Shown here piece after piece: positions 16,742-25,545 of a DNA stretch of 55,041 nt; position 1 is the stretch's first letter; every line of letters begins with the position of its first letter. The DNA is from Planctomycetota bacterium (GTDB taxonomy: Bacteria; Planctomycetota; PUPC01; JACPCR01), in assembly GCA_027625095.1 (NCBI GenBank), contig JAQBXN010000046.1:1-55041 (forward strand), in the 5' to 3' direction. Both the position numbers and the translations under genes were made by a program. The notes beneath the pieces were generated by a model. That model was not told the origin of the DNA and made no database searches. It saw nothing but the letters and a program-made list of their open reading frames with translations.

Positions 16742-17332
16742 TTATCCGTCTGGATTATCGAGAAGTTCCTGCAGGCGATTACTAAGCACGGGGGGCAGCC
16801 GCAGCGGCCAAGATTCGTCAATGAGGCCAACCTCGATCATGTCCAAGACATGAACCTGATCCTTTCTTCTATTGGAAGTCAGCTTCATCTTGACCAGCGC
16901 TTCAAGTGCGACCACTGTGAAACTTCCACTCGTGTCGGAGTCAGTAACGTCCGGAGCGGGCAAGACGTATTCTTCCCTGACTTTTTCCCCAGCCCAGACG
17001 AGGTGTACGGCATCCCTTGGCTTCGCGTCTGCGCCATCCAGAAACATGTGAACCCCAGCCACGTTTCGGTAGACGAATCCCTCGGGCGTCAGAGCATCTT
17101 GCGCCGCCTGGAGATCTGTTTTCCTGAGAAGAATGTCTACATCTTGCGTGTTCCTAACTGCCGCTTCATCAACTCGGGCAACCCAGGCGGCAACAGCATT
17201 TCCACCTGCAACCGCATAAGGGACACTCTCCCGGCTCAAGATGGAAGTTACTCGCTCCAGTCGTTCGCGTACCTTTTCCACAGCTCTAACCATCCTTTCC
17301 AGCGATACAGGTTTCAGTAACACTTGAGACAT
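16742..17332 (-). CDS. Nucleotidyltransferase-fold protein
   Basis: 196 residues. The core is YAVAGGNAVAAWVARVDE followed by NTQDVDILLR, i.e. the hGG motif and a D-x-D, the catalytic signature of the nucleotidyltransferase fold used by AbiEii/MNT-like proteins. An N-terminal helical segment (about 1-35) precedes it and a helical tail with KDQVHVLDMIEVGLID follows. Such proteins can be toxins, antitoxins or orphan enzymes. No HEPN or AbiEi-type partner is adjacent; the neighbours are the convergent PD-(D/E)XK gene and an exported protein gene. AGGTGA lies just before the ATG. Confidence 0.7.
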   Translation of the reverse strand: MSQVLLKPVSLERMVRAVEKVRERLERVTSILSRESVPYAVAGGNAVAAWVARVDEAAVRNTQDVDILLRKTDLQAAQDALTPEGFVYRNVAGVHMFLDGADAKPRDAVHLVWAGEKVREEYVLPAPDVTDSDTSGSFTVVALEALVKMKLTSNRRKDQVHVLDMIEVGLIDESWPLRLPPVLSNRLQELLDNPDG

Positions 17333-17400
17333 AATTCACCTGACAGAAAACTTGTTCGAAGAGTATATCTCAGGACGCTTCCGTGTCCCTCCCATCCGGA

Positions 17401-19251
17401 TCATTCTTGTTCTCCTGAATACTTCAGAATGTTGTGGTCATCAATTCCTGAATTACGGAACAACTCCCATAATGGCGAACGCTTGAAGAATTTCACCATC
17501 CTCTGTTGCTGTTCAGCCGAACCATAGGTTCGAATCAAACGAGCTGCGGTCGCAACCAATTTGGGTTCGGTAGAAGACAGGTCATCGAAGGCGACGACCG
17601 GCACTTCACCCAATTCTGTAAACGCGAGAAGGACGTCCATACGAGCAGTAGGGCCGCCCTTTTGGTGAAGTTCAAGCAATTGATTCTGAGCTGAAGCCAC
17701 ATCTCCCTCCCTCCCGGTGTTCCCCTCTCTTTCGAGCCTGGCCATGCCCAGGAGTCCCATAAGATAGAGGCGGTAATTCCAATAGGAATCCTGTTGAAAG
17801 CGAAGCGCTTCAGAGACATTTTCCTCGATCAGTTTTCTGAAGAATGGCATAGCCAGCGTGGCCTTCCACTTCCCCAGGGCGAACACGGCCTCCTGTCGGT
17901 GACCCATGGAGGGATCTGACTGGGCGACCTTGATGAGCCCTGGGCCGATCTCACTCATATCGTCGGCAGCCAGCCCATGCGGATCTCCCATCATCCGGAT
18001 GGCCGACAACCGCAGGTCCGAATTGCTGTGACCCAGCCACTGCACCCCCTGTCTCCGATACTTCCCCTCTGCCTGTTGCAGATAGTGCATCGCCGTCTGC
18101 CGGAGGATGAGGTCGGCTTCGCTTTCAGCAATGCTTATCGCCTGCTCTTCGAAACCGTGAAGACTTAGTGTTGTTGCCAGCCTCAATGCCTCTTCATGGC
18201 CCCGGTCAGAGTGCTTCAAAACATGCTCGACGGCTCGCCGTGCCTGTTCTCGTTCACCCTTTGCAAGGACCGCCGCGGCGACATCGATGACTTCGTACGG
18301 CCACTTTCTTACGGCTTCGAGGGCGATGTCTGCATTACCGTGGGGGTGAATCCCCATCGAAAACAGGCAAGCACGCTGGGCCTTCCGGTCAGTGAGGCCA
18401 GGCCAGATTTCACTCAAGACAAAGGAGTAATCCTGCTTAGTATCAAGTGCAAAATTATGCAGCGCCGCGACCAGAATCTCCGACTCGTTCTTGAATCGCA
18501 GGATGATTTCTTTGTTGTTTTGAATGAGGTGTGGATGCTGCGATTGCGCTTGCAATCCAGCCATGACGATCTGTTTGTTCGCATGGCCAAGGCACTGGGC
18601 AAGAGTGTTGGAATAAAGCTCTGACAGTTGCGGCCATCCGGCAAAAAACAAAAGACGCTGTTCCGTCAGCTCGACCGGGGCCTCAAGATTCCATGTTCCT
18701 GTGATGGCGAGGAGGTGTTTGTTCAGATCGGCGATCTGCCGGCTTTCCCGGCCCGTATGCAGGCGACTGTTCCAAGCGGTGAACAGAGCTGAAGTGTGTC
18801 TTGACCCGTTGGCAAGTGCAGCAAGAGCGTCAGAGGGAGACAATCTTACGGCAAGTCTAAATGGCTGAAGTTCCAGTCCACTATCCACCAGACGATGAAA
18901 CAAATTTGAAGATGTCTCATTCGGAAGCTGAGTCAGAAAGGCGGCGAATTCCGGTGAATAGAGCTTCACCATCTTCCACGGTGAAAGCGCGCTGCGGCTC
19001 GTACGTTCAAGGAGTGACTGATAGCGGAGATGGATGCTCCGATCCGGGTCTTCTGCCGCCAGATATTCGTCCACAAGTTTTCTGAACGCGGGAAAGTCCA
19101 AATCCGCCAGTTCGCTGACAATGTCAGGTGAAGTCGGTTGCCGCGTCTCCAATGCCGTGACGAACGCGTCCAGCATCTTCAGCTCGATGGCGTTTATTCG
19201 CGTTTCGGACCAGCACACGTTTACCAGTATTGTCAGCAGCAGGAGATTCAT
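17401..19251 (-). CDS. Exported helical-repeat (HEAT-like) protein of unknown function
   Basis: 616 residues. A short signal peptide (hydrophobic residues 2-12, probable cut after Ser15) precedes a mature region made almost wholly of amphipathic helices. Segments such as DIALEAVRKWPYEVIDVAAA, YRRQGVQWLGHSNSDLRLSA and HRQEAVFALGKWKATLAMPF have the A/L-spaced helix pairs of HEAT or PBS-lyase-like repeats. No enzyme motif was found. It is transcribed away from the aldose-epimerase-like gene with 89 bases between the two starts. A scaffolding role in the periplasm is only a guess from the fold. Confidence 0.55.
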   Translation of the reverse strand: MNLLLLTILVNVCWSETRINAIELKMLDAFVTALETRQPTSPDIVSELADLDFPAFRKLVDEYLAAEDPDRSIHLRYQSLLERTSRSALSPWKMVKLYSPEFAAFLTQLPNETSSNLFHRLVDSGLELQPFRLAVRLSPSDALAALANGSRHTSALFTAWNSRLHTGRESRQIADLNKHLLAITGTWNLEAPVELTEQRLLFFAGWPQLSELYSNTLAQCLGHANKQIVMAGLQAQSQHPHLIQNNKEIILRFKNESEILVAALHNFALDTKQDYSFVLSEIWPGLTDRKAQRACLFSMGIHPHGNADIALEAVRKWPYEVIDVAAAVLAKGEREQARRAVEHVLKHSDRGHEEALRLATTLSLHGFEEQAISIAESEADLILRQTAMHYLQQAEGKYRRQGVQWLGHSNSDLRLSAIRMMGDPHGLAADDMSEIGPGLIKVAQSDPSMGHRQEAVFALGKWKATLAMPFFRKLIEENVSEALRFQQDSYWNYRLYLMGLLGMARLEREGNTGREGDVASAQNQLLELHQKGGPTARMDVLLAFTELGEVPVVAFDDLSSTEPKLVATAARLIRTYGSAEQQQRMVKFFKRSPLWELFRNSGIDDHNILKYSGEQE

Positions 19252-19340
19252 CTTGCCTTCATTTCAAATATGTAGTTGACTGGAATATCGGTCCGCCCCC
19301 CAAACAGCATCCCCCCTGGCAACCGACAAGCGAGTTCTCC

Positions 19341-20411
19341 ATGTCTCAGGAATCCTGTCATCTCAGCGAGCATCGTCTGCCTCAGCGTTATCGTGCGGTC
19401 ACTCTGGAAAATGGCCTGATCTCTGTGACGGTGATGCCTGAAAAGGGTGCGGATATCTACTCCATTTTTTACAAGCCGCGCAAACTCGACGTGCTCTGGA
19501 AATCTCCCTGGGGCTTGAAGCAGCCCGTTGACGGTGTCCATTCTACCGGGGCGAGCACCACCGCTGCGTGGATGGAACATTATCCCGGCGGATGGCAGGA
19601 AATCTTTCCCAACGGCGGCGACGAATGTACCTACAAGGGCGCGCTGATGAATTTTCATGGCGAGGCTTCAACTTTGCCGTGGGATTTCAATGTGCTGCAT
19701 GCGGACGAGAGTGCCATCTCGGTGGAGTTTTTTGTGCAACTCTTCCGCAGCCCGTTTACGGTGTCCCGGATCATAACGATTGAACGCGGCAGCCCGGTCA
19801 TCAGTATCAAGGAAAAGATAGAAAATCTTGCAGAAGAAGAGATGCACTTCATGTGGGGCCACCACCCGGCATTCGGGGCGCCATTCCTCGCGGAAGGCTG
19901 CCGCATTCAAGTGCCGGCGCGGACGTTTCGCACACACCCCACAGCAGATTCTTCGGCTTCCAGACTGAGAGAGGATTACTCGACACTCTGGCCGAATGCG
20001 GAAACGGCGCTGGGAGAGAAGGTGGACATGAGCATCGTGCCGCCATCAGGCCAACGCGTCACCGAGATGGGCTACGTGACCGACCTGGAGGCCGGTTGGT
20101 ACAGCATCTTCAATCCAGAATGTGATCTCGGCTTCGGGTTGTCGTGGAATAAGGAGGTGTTTCCGCATATCTGGTATTGGCAGGAACTCAAGGGCTCGTT
20201 CGGATACCCCTTCTATGGCCGCTGCTACACGATGGCGCTCGAACCATTCAATTGCATTCCGGGCACAGGATTGGAACACGCAGTCGCAAACGGACTCGCC
20301 CCGCTACTCGAAGCTGGCGGAACACTGGAAACCGAACTGGCCGTGGTCTTCTATGAGGGAGATGGCAAGCTTGCGAATATCACTCAGGGTGGTGAAGTCG
20401 TTCGGGCGTGA
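19341..20411 (+). CDS. Aldose 1-epimerase-like (galactose mutarotase fold) protein
   Basis: 356 residues from ATG 19341; the frame is open from 19230 but the upstream part is unlike the family. The N-terminus (AVTLENGLISVTVMPEKGAD) is the usual first strand pair of the mutarotase-fold supersandwich, with GGDECTYKG and the HHPAFG motif near the middle. HHPAFG supplies the sugar-binding His residues of the DUF4432/aldose-epimerase group. It ends with a C-terminal LAVVFYEG strand. Likely role: mutarotation or binding of a free sugar in the cytoplasm. It is convergent with the TIM-barrel epimerase gene (17 bases between stops), so the two may act on related sugars. Confidence 0.75.
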   Translation: MSQESCHLSEHRLPQRYRAVTLENGLISVTVMPEKGADIYSIFYKPRKLDVLWKSPWGLKQPVDGVHSTGASTTAAWMEHYPGGWQEIFPNGGDECTYKGALMNFHGEASTLPWDFNVLHADESAISVEFFVQLFRSPFTVSRIITIERGSPVISIKEKIENLAEEEMHFMWGHHPAFGAPFLAEGCRIQVPARTFRTHPTADSSASRLREDYSTLWPNAETALGEKVDMSIVPPSGQRVTEMGYVTDLEAGWYSIFNPECDLGFGLSWNKEVFPHIWYWQELKGSFGYPFYGRCYTMALEPFNCIPGTGLEHAVANGLAPLLEAGGTLETELAVVFYEGDGKLANITQGGEVVRA

Positions 20412-20427
20412 CGGCGGTTGACCGGCC

Positions 20428-21216
20428 CTACAACTCACCCGCGATGATCCTGTCCAACTGTTCGCTGAACATGCGGATGCTTCCTGCCGGGTCCTCTTTG
20501 TCACCGCCGATCTCGACGGTGAGATAGTCGTCGTACCCGATTTCCAGCCAGGCTTTGCGGCATTCCTTCCAGGGCACATCGCTATCAAGCGATCTTGGGA
20601 AACCGAGATTCGGATAGGCGGTGAACCCTTTAACGTGAATCTTGAGGATCTGATCCCCGAGACTGCGAATCCAGTGCTGGGGATATCCGTAAGCCATGAT
20701 GTTGCCACAATCGAAGTAGGCCTTGACGAAAGGGCTGTTGACCTCGGCAACATAGTTTTTGAATTCAATCGGGCTGAGAAGAAATTTGTTCCAGACATTT
20801 TCGATGGCCAGCACAATCCCCTCTTTCTCGGCGACCGAAGCAATGTCTTTCACCTCGGCGAAACTTCGTTCCCATGCTTCTTCGTATGTTGTCGCTTCAT
20901 TTACCACGGCAGGCACAAGCAGCACAGCATCGGCGCCGATCTGCCTGGCATGCCTGAGATCTTGCTTGATGCTCTCATTGCATACTTTGCGTACTTCGGG
21001 GTCTGAACTCGACAACGGATGGGACCAGTGTTTGCCGCCCATGATGCTCGGCACCTCCAATCCAATCTCGTCGGCAATCTTTTTCCATCCGAGGACGGTG
21101 TCGATATCGTCATTGGAATGAAACTCAACACCGTCGAATCCTGAATTTTTTGCCAGTTGAAGTTTTGCCTGTGCATTCTCGCCAGGCAGGCAACCCATGC
21201 AGATACCCTTTTTCAT
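20428..21216 (-). CDS. TIM-barrel sugar phosphate isomerase/epimerase (xylose isomerase-like)
   Basis: 262 residues from ATG 21216. This start is chosen because AAGGAG lies 7 bases before it; a longer frame to 21288 lacks homology. The four metal/catalytic residues of the AP-endonuclease-2/xylose-isomerase-like fold are visible: Glu139 in LAIENVWNK, Asp169 in AYFDCGN, His194 in KIHVKGF and Glu235 in LTVEIGGD. The set is complete, so an active isomerase or epimerase is expected. Families of this type act on inositol, tagatose, fructose or 3-keto sugars. No signal peptide. The exact substrate is not known. Confidence 0.85.
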   Translation of the reverse strand: MKKGICMGCLPGENAQAKLQLAKNSGFDGVEFHSNDDIDTVLGWKKIADEIGLEVPSIMGGKHWSHPLSSSDPEVRKVCNESIKQDLRHARQIGADAVLLVPAVVNEATTYEEAWERSFAEVKDIASVAEKEGIVLAIENVWNKFLLSPIEFKNYVAEVNSPFVKAYFDCGNIMAYGYPQHWIRSLGDQILKIHVKGFTAYPNLGFPRSLDSDVPWKECRKAWLEIGYDDYLTVEIGGDKEDPAGSIRMFSEQLDRIIAGEL

Positions 21217-21338
21217 CTTGGAACTCCTTGTGTGTTTTATAAGGTTTGGCCCATCACCTGCGGCCGGCAGGCATTGTTGCCGTTCCAAGCGGGTGTGTAA
21301 AGCCGCCAGGCCCAGGAGGACGGGTTACCTGTCCCCTT

Positions 21339-23063
21339 CTACCTTCCCTTCTGAAAAACGTTGTCCGAAATATTCTTGATTCCGGTGTTGCGCCGGATGA
21401 TGTCGCTGAGGGTGGTCGTGTTAAGAGCGCGCAGATCATGCTCGGTGAAGGCAGGATCATTCTCGTACCAGAAGCGATCTCCGTCCCGAAGATTTTCGAA
21501 CTGCTGCTTGATGGCAGCGAAGAGCAGTTCGCCCACGCTTGCGCCTTCGACGTGATCCTCGGCCAGGGCCCCAACCCAGGAATCCACGTTATGCACGCTT
21601 CCATAAAGGCTGCGGAGTTTGCCCGCGATCACGGGGTCAGAGGTGATGTCCATGAATGAGCGCGCGGATTCAAGCCCGAAGGCGACGCGCATCGTGTTGT
21701 AATCCGGCAGGCCATGATCGCGCCCGCGCTGAATGTTGAGCGCCGGAAGGTCCAGCCCCCCGGAGCCCGGTGGGCCAAAGAGGAAGCTTCGCAGATCATC
21801 GACAACCTTCGTGTCGACTTCTTCCATTTGCTGGCCGGCCAACCCGCGCAAGACGGGCTCAATGCCACCCTCTCGGGTGATGCGTGCAGGATTGAAGAAC
21901 GCGTCCCTCAAATCCAGGTGGCCTTGTGGAATTGGCTTCCCTTGCTCATTTAGACGAGGCAGGAATGAAGGAATCATGCTGTGGCCCAGCCGATAGAGCG
22001 AGGTTGAAAACTCATTCAGGATCGAACCGTCAACGGTCGGATCGTAACCTTTGTATTTGTCGATGGCGCCCTTGCCAAGAAGCGCCGGTAGAAATTCATT
22101 GAAGGTGATGGCCTGAATTTCTGCGCCTACGATTTTGCGAGCACGCTGATAGATTTCTTCATCCGAAAGATGCGGATTCTCCCCCTTGATGGACTTTGCC
22201 AGCCGATTGTGCTCACGCATAAAGAGAGTGTGCATGGCGGTCAGCCCGGTCTGTTCATTCGCACGGACGTCTCCAGCCACAAAGAACCGGGTGGACTTAC
22301 CCATTGCGTTATCCTGTGTTCCGTCATTGAAAGGCAGCAGGCCACCCGGGCTGGTCTTGAGCAGACCGTTTTCAAATGTTCGAAGAAATGCTGACCTTCC
22401 TGGATCGGAGCCGTAAACCATCGAACCATCCAACCAGGCCGTGATGGCATTGATCTGCTGCCGCGGATTCATCTGATTCGTGCCGGTAGCCGTATCAAAT
22501 CGACTGCGCTTGAAATCAATTTTTGCATTCCCCTCGCTTTGCGGGTCGAAAAATGCATCCCCTCGCGGGACGCGAATGTCTCTTATCTCATTTGGCTCCT
22601 GCTCAGGGCTAAGAGCGATATCGTGATCGATGAACTGCCCCCATTGCCAAACCATACTTGTCAGCCCACGATCGTTTGGAAGGGACATGTTTTGAGCCGA
22701 GACAGCATTGCTTATCGTTCTCGGGCTGGGCCGGGTCTGGCCTCCCATGTCATCCACGCCATCCGCATACCTGGGCGCTGCGACGCGAGCGAATTGCTGC
22801 CCCGCGCTGCCCCTCATTGGAAACAGGGGATTGTTATTCTGTCCGTCAATACTGCGTGACTGAAACTTTCCCCTTGCCTCATCGCTGATATCCACGAGAT
22901 CCGTCCGGGGGATGAGCGAATCGTCATCGTCGCTTCCCAACGAGGCTAAAATCGTCGCCAGGTCTCTTGCTCTCAGTTGGGATGGATTGGGGATCGCGGC
23001 TGTAGCACCGAAGCTCAACCTTCTCAGGAGAGACGGATTTATGGATGTCTGAATCGGTGGCAT
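21339..23063 (-). CDS. Animal-type haem peroxidase (peroxidasin-like, bacterial)
   Basis: 574 residues. The domain spans about 65-560 and has the whole active site of the peroxidase-cyclooxygenase superfamily: distal His147 in WGQFIDHDI, Arg283 and Glu284 in LFMREHNRLA, proximal His361 in YRLGHSMI, and the NIQRGRDHGLPDYN segment that closes the haem pocket. The enzyme should use hydrogen peroxide to oxidise halides or phenols. There is no signal peptide, so export, if any, is by another route. GGGAG precedes ATG 23063 by 7 bases. The downstream neighbour on the same strand is the TIM-barrel epimerase, 122 bases away. Such proteins are scattered among bacteria, often by transfer. Confidence 0.9.
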   Translation of the reverse strand: MPPIQTSINPSLLRRLSFGATAAIPNPSQLRARDLATILASLGSDDDDSLIPRTDLVDISDEARGKFQSRSIDGQNNNPLFPMRGSAGQQFARVAAPRYADGVDDMGGQTRPSPRTISNAVSAQNMSLPNDRGLTSMVWQWGQFIDHDIALSPEQEPNEIRDIRVPRGDAFFDPQSEGNAKIDFKRSRFDTATGTNQMNPRQQINAITAWLDGSMVYGSDPGRSAFLRTFENGLLKTSPGGLLPFNDGTQDNAMGKSTRFFVAGDVRANEQTGLTAMHTLFMREHNRLAKSIKGENPHLSDEEIYQRARKIVGAEIQAITFNEFLPALLGKGAIDKYKGYDPTVDGSILNEFSTSLYRLGHSMIPSFLPRLNEQGKPIPQGHLDLRDAFFNPARITREGGIEPVLRGLAGQQMEEVDTKVVDDLRSFLFGPPGSGGLDLPALNIQRGRDHGLPDYNTMRVAFGLESARSFMDITSDPVIAGKLRSLYGSVHNVDSWVGALAEDHVEGASVGELLFAAIKQQFENLRDGDRFWYENDPAFTEHDLRALNTTTLSDIIRRNTGIKNISDNVFQKGR

Positions 23064-23551
23064 GAGCCCACTCCCTGGAGTCAGGCGCGCTCACCATCAG
23101 AGGCTAAGAGGCGCCGGGTGCAGCGTATGAATAGAAAACCCCGTTAGAATTATCGAAAGTTCTCAAAAAACTTTAGGGTTTTGTCTATTTTTCATATCTG
23201 CGGTGGTGTTCTCGTACCTCTTCCGCCTGAATCTCTGTGGATCGCATAAATGCGGTTACAGAAATGTGGGCCATCCTGATGACCCGCTCCAGCGGGGTTC
23301 ACCTTGAACCATGTGAATGAAGGGCGGAAGCGGAACGATAGTATGGCGGTTGCCAGGCAACTCTCTCCCGATAGCCCAAACTTGTATAACAAAATGCCTG
23401 CACTGGACTCGGCAGTTCAGTCTGAAATTCAGGATGAGAATCTGCTGCATCGTCCCGCTCGCCCCCGAAAAAAGAGGCCAAAGAATGACTGTCGTGCTTG
23501 GCTTTAAAGGTTAGGATGCCGCCTCGCCTGGTCACTCACGGAAGCAAAAAC
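23064..23551. other. Divergent intergenic region before the MoxR operon, with nested hairpin
   Basis: About 490 bases between the peroxidase start (minus) and the MoxR start (plus). At 23135-23182 an outer 7-bp stem (AAAACCC with GGGTTTT) encloses an inner 6-bp stem (AAAGTT with AACTTT). At 23283-23296 there is CCCGCT-CC-AGCGGG. Short frames on both strands here (for example 23304-23507) have no family resemblance. The operon promoter is expected in this stretch, but no box pair is convincing. Confidence 0.4.
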
Positions 23552-24553
23552 ATGGATGATTTATCAGTAAAACAGACGGAAGAAGCGGTTAAGAATCTGC
23601 ACGACGCTCACCAGACAATCCTTACGGAAATTCGCAAAGTCATCGTTGGGCAGGAGGAAGTAGTAAATAATGTCCTGACCGCTCTCTTTGCGCGTGGACA
23701 CATTCTCCTCATCGGTGTGCCTGGTTTGGCCAAGACGCTGCTGGTCAGCACGATTGCGAAGGTACTGGATCTGAAATTCAAACGTATTCAGTTCACGCCC
23801 GACCTGATGCCTTCGGATATTACCGGTACGGATATTATTGAAGAGGATGTAGAGACCGGTCGGCGCACTTTCAAATTTGTTGAAGGGCCCATTTTCTGCA
23901 ACATGTTGCTGGCGGACGAAATCAACCGGACACCGCCCAAAACGCAGGCCTCGCTGCTTGAAGCCATGCAGGAAAAACAGGTCACCGCGGGCAACACCAC
24001 TTATACGCTGGATGCGCCTTTCATCGTACTGGCCACCCAGAACCCCGTGGAACAGGAAGGAACTTACAACCTCCCTGAAGCGCAACTCGACCGGTTTATG
24101 TTCAACACTTACGTCGACTATCCAAAGAACGATGAAGAGGTGCAGATTGTGGCTGAGACCACCGGCCGCTCACAGCCGGAACCGGATACCGTGATGAGTG
24201 GGGAAGATATTCTGAAATATCAGGACCTTGTTCGGGACGTTCCGGCTGCAACGGACATCATCCAGTATGCGGTCAATCTGGTGGCTTCTACACGACCAGA
24301 CGATTCACGGGCGCCGGACTTCGTAAAAAATTGGGTGCAATGGGGGGCCGGCCCGCGCGCCTCGCAATATCTCATCATCGGTGGCAAGGCCCGGGCGATT
24401 CTCGAGGGGCGATTCTATGTGACAGTCGAAGACGTCCAGGCGATGGCCAAGCCCGTATTGCGGCATCGTATCTTCACGAACTTCACTGCTGAAGCCGAGG
24501 GGATTAAGCCGATCGATGTTATCAACCGCCTTATCGAGACGGTCGAAAGGTAA
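23552..24553 (+). CDS. MoxR-family AAA+ ATPase
   Basis: 333 residues from ATG 23552; upstream in-frame codons to 23498 are not family-like. Walker A is GVPGLAKT (55-62), Walker B is LLADEINR with Asp122-Glu123, sensor 1 is VLATQNPVEQEGTYNLPEAQ, and the C-terminal lid contains VKNWVQWGAGPRASQYLI. MoxR ATPases act with VWA-domain proteins as chaperones that insert metals or assemble and activate large envelope complexes. It is the first gene of a long co-directional run and is separated from the DUF58 gene by two bases. Confidence 0.95.
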   Translation: MDDLSVKQTEEAVKNLHDAHQTILTEIRKVIVGQEEVVNNVLTALFARGHILLIGVPGLAKTLLVSTIAKVLDLKFKRIQFTPDLMPSDITGTDIIEEDVETGRRTFKFVEGPIFCNMLLADEINRTPPKTQASLLEAMQEKQVTAGNTTYTLDAPFIVLATQNPVEQEGTYNLPEAQLDRFMFNTYVDYPKNDEEVQIVAETTGRSQPEPDTVMSGEDILKYQDLVRDVPAATDIIQYAVNLVASTRPDDSRAPDFVKNWVQWGAGPRASQYLIIGGKARAILEGRFYVTVEDVQAMAKPVLRHRIFTNFTAEAEGIKPIDVINRLIETVER

Positions 24554-24555
24554 TC

Positions 24556-25464
24556 ATGCCCGGCGTTAACAAAGGCCAGATCGATCCAAGGGTTCTGACG
24601 ACCGTCAAAGACCTGGAACTGAAAGCCCGTGTCCTCGTGGAAGGTCTTTACATCGGCCTCCACGACAGCCCTCTTTATGGCTACAGCCCGGAATTCGCAG
24701 ATCACCGTCAGTATTACCAGGGGGATGACCTGCGGGGACTCGACTGGAAAGTTTACGCAAGAACCGACCGCTACGTGATCAAGCGTTACAAGATGGAATC
24801 GGACATGCGAGTCATGATCCTGCTCGATTCCAGTGCTTCGATGGGATACGGCTCCGGCGACAACATCACAAAGCTCGACTATGGTATTCATCTCGCCGCG
24901 GCGCTTTCACATCTCATCATTCACCAGAATGACCGTTCCGGTCTCGTCCTTTTCGATGATGAGATTCGCACGTTTATGCCCGCCAGGGGCGGCGTTCCGC
25001 ACCTCCGCCAGATGTTGCATCATCTTCAGACGACCGAACCCGGAGCGCGGACAAGCATCGTGGATATCTGCCACCAGGCCGCCTCGCGTCTCAGCGGACG
25101 TGGATTAGTGGTCCTGATTTCTGATTTCCTTGACCCAAACTACGAGCAGTTATCCGATTGCTTCAGCCACTTCAGGTTTGCTCGGTACGACGTCATTGTC
25201 ATGCACCTGCTCGACCCGGCGGAGATCGATTTTTCATTCCAGCAGATTCAAAACTTTCGCGACCTTGAGACCGGCGAAGAGCTGGTCGTAGAGCCTGAGA
25301 CATTCCGCTCCACTTACACCGAACGCGTTCAGAAGTTTCGAGATTCCGTCGAATCCCAATGCCTGAAGGCGCATATCGATTATGAGTTCGTAAGGACCTC
25401 CCAGCCTCTGGAACGCGTACTCTTCCAGTATCTCTCCAAGAGGGCGAAGCATAGTCTGCGATAG
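24556..25464 (+). CDS. DUF58 protein with VWA-like domain
   Basis: 302 residues. DHRQYYQGDDLRGLDWKVYA (about residues 52-71) is the DUF58 signature, followed by VMILLDSSASM, whose DSSAS matches the D-x-S-x-S metal-ion-dependent adhesion site of VWA domains. The rest is a VWA-like alpha/beta fold to the end. No membrane helix, so cytoplasmic or peripheral. DUF58 proteins are almost always encoded directly after moxR and are the likely partner of the ATPase. An 81-base gap separates it from the next gene. Confidence 0.93.
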   Translation: MPGVNKGQIDPRVLTTVKDLELKARVLVEGLYIGLHDSPLYGYSPEFADHRQYYQGDDLRGLDWKVYARTDRYVIKRYKMESDMRVMILLDSSASMGYGSGDNITKLDYGIHLAAALSHLIIHQNDRSGLVLFDDEIRTFMPARGGVPHLRQMLHHLQTTEPGARTSIVDICHQAASRLSGRGLVVLISDFLDPNYEQLSDCFSHFRFARYDVIVMHLLDPAEIDFSFQQIQNFRDLETGEELVVEPETFRSTYTERVQKFRDSVESQCLKAHIDYEFVRTSQPLERVLFQYLSKRAKHSLR

Positions 25465-25545
25465 GAATTGCATTGTGGTGCGGGCACTCCGTGACCGCTC
25501 GTTTTACCCGTCATGATTGGCCAGAACGCCAACAACTGACTCTCC

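Noticed and set aside
16523..17320. A 265-codon open frame on the plus strand
   Set aside because: It runs antisense to the nucleotidyltransferase and overlaps the end of the PD-(D/E)XK gene; composition is not protein-like and no motif is present.
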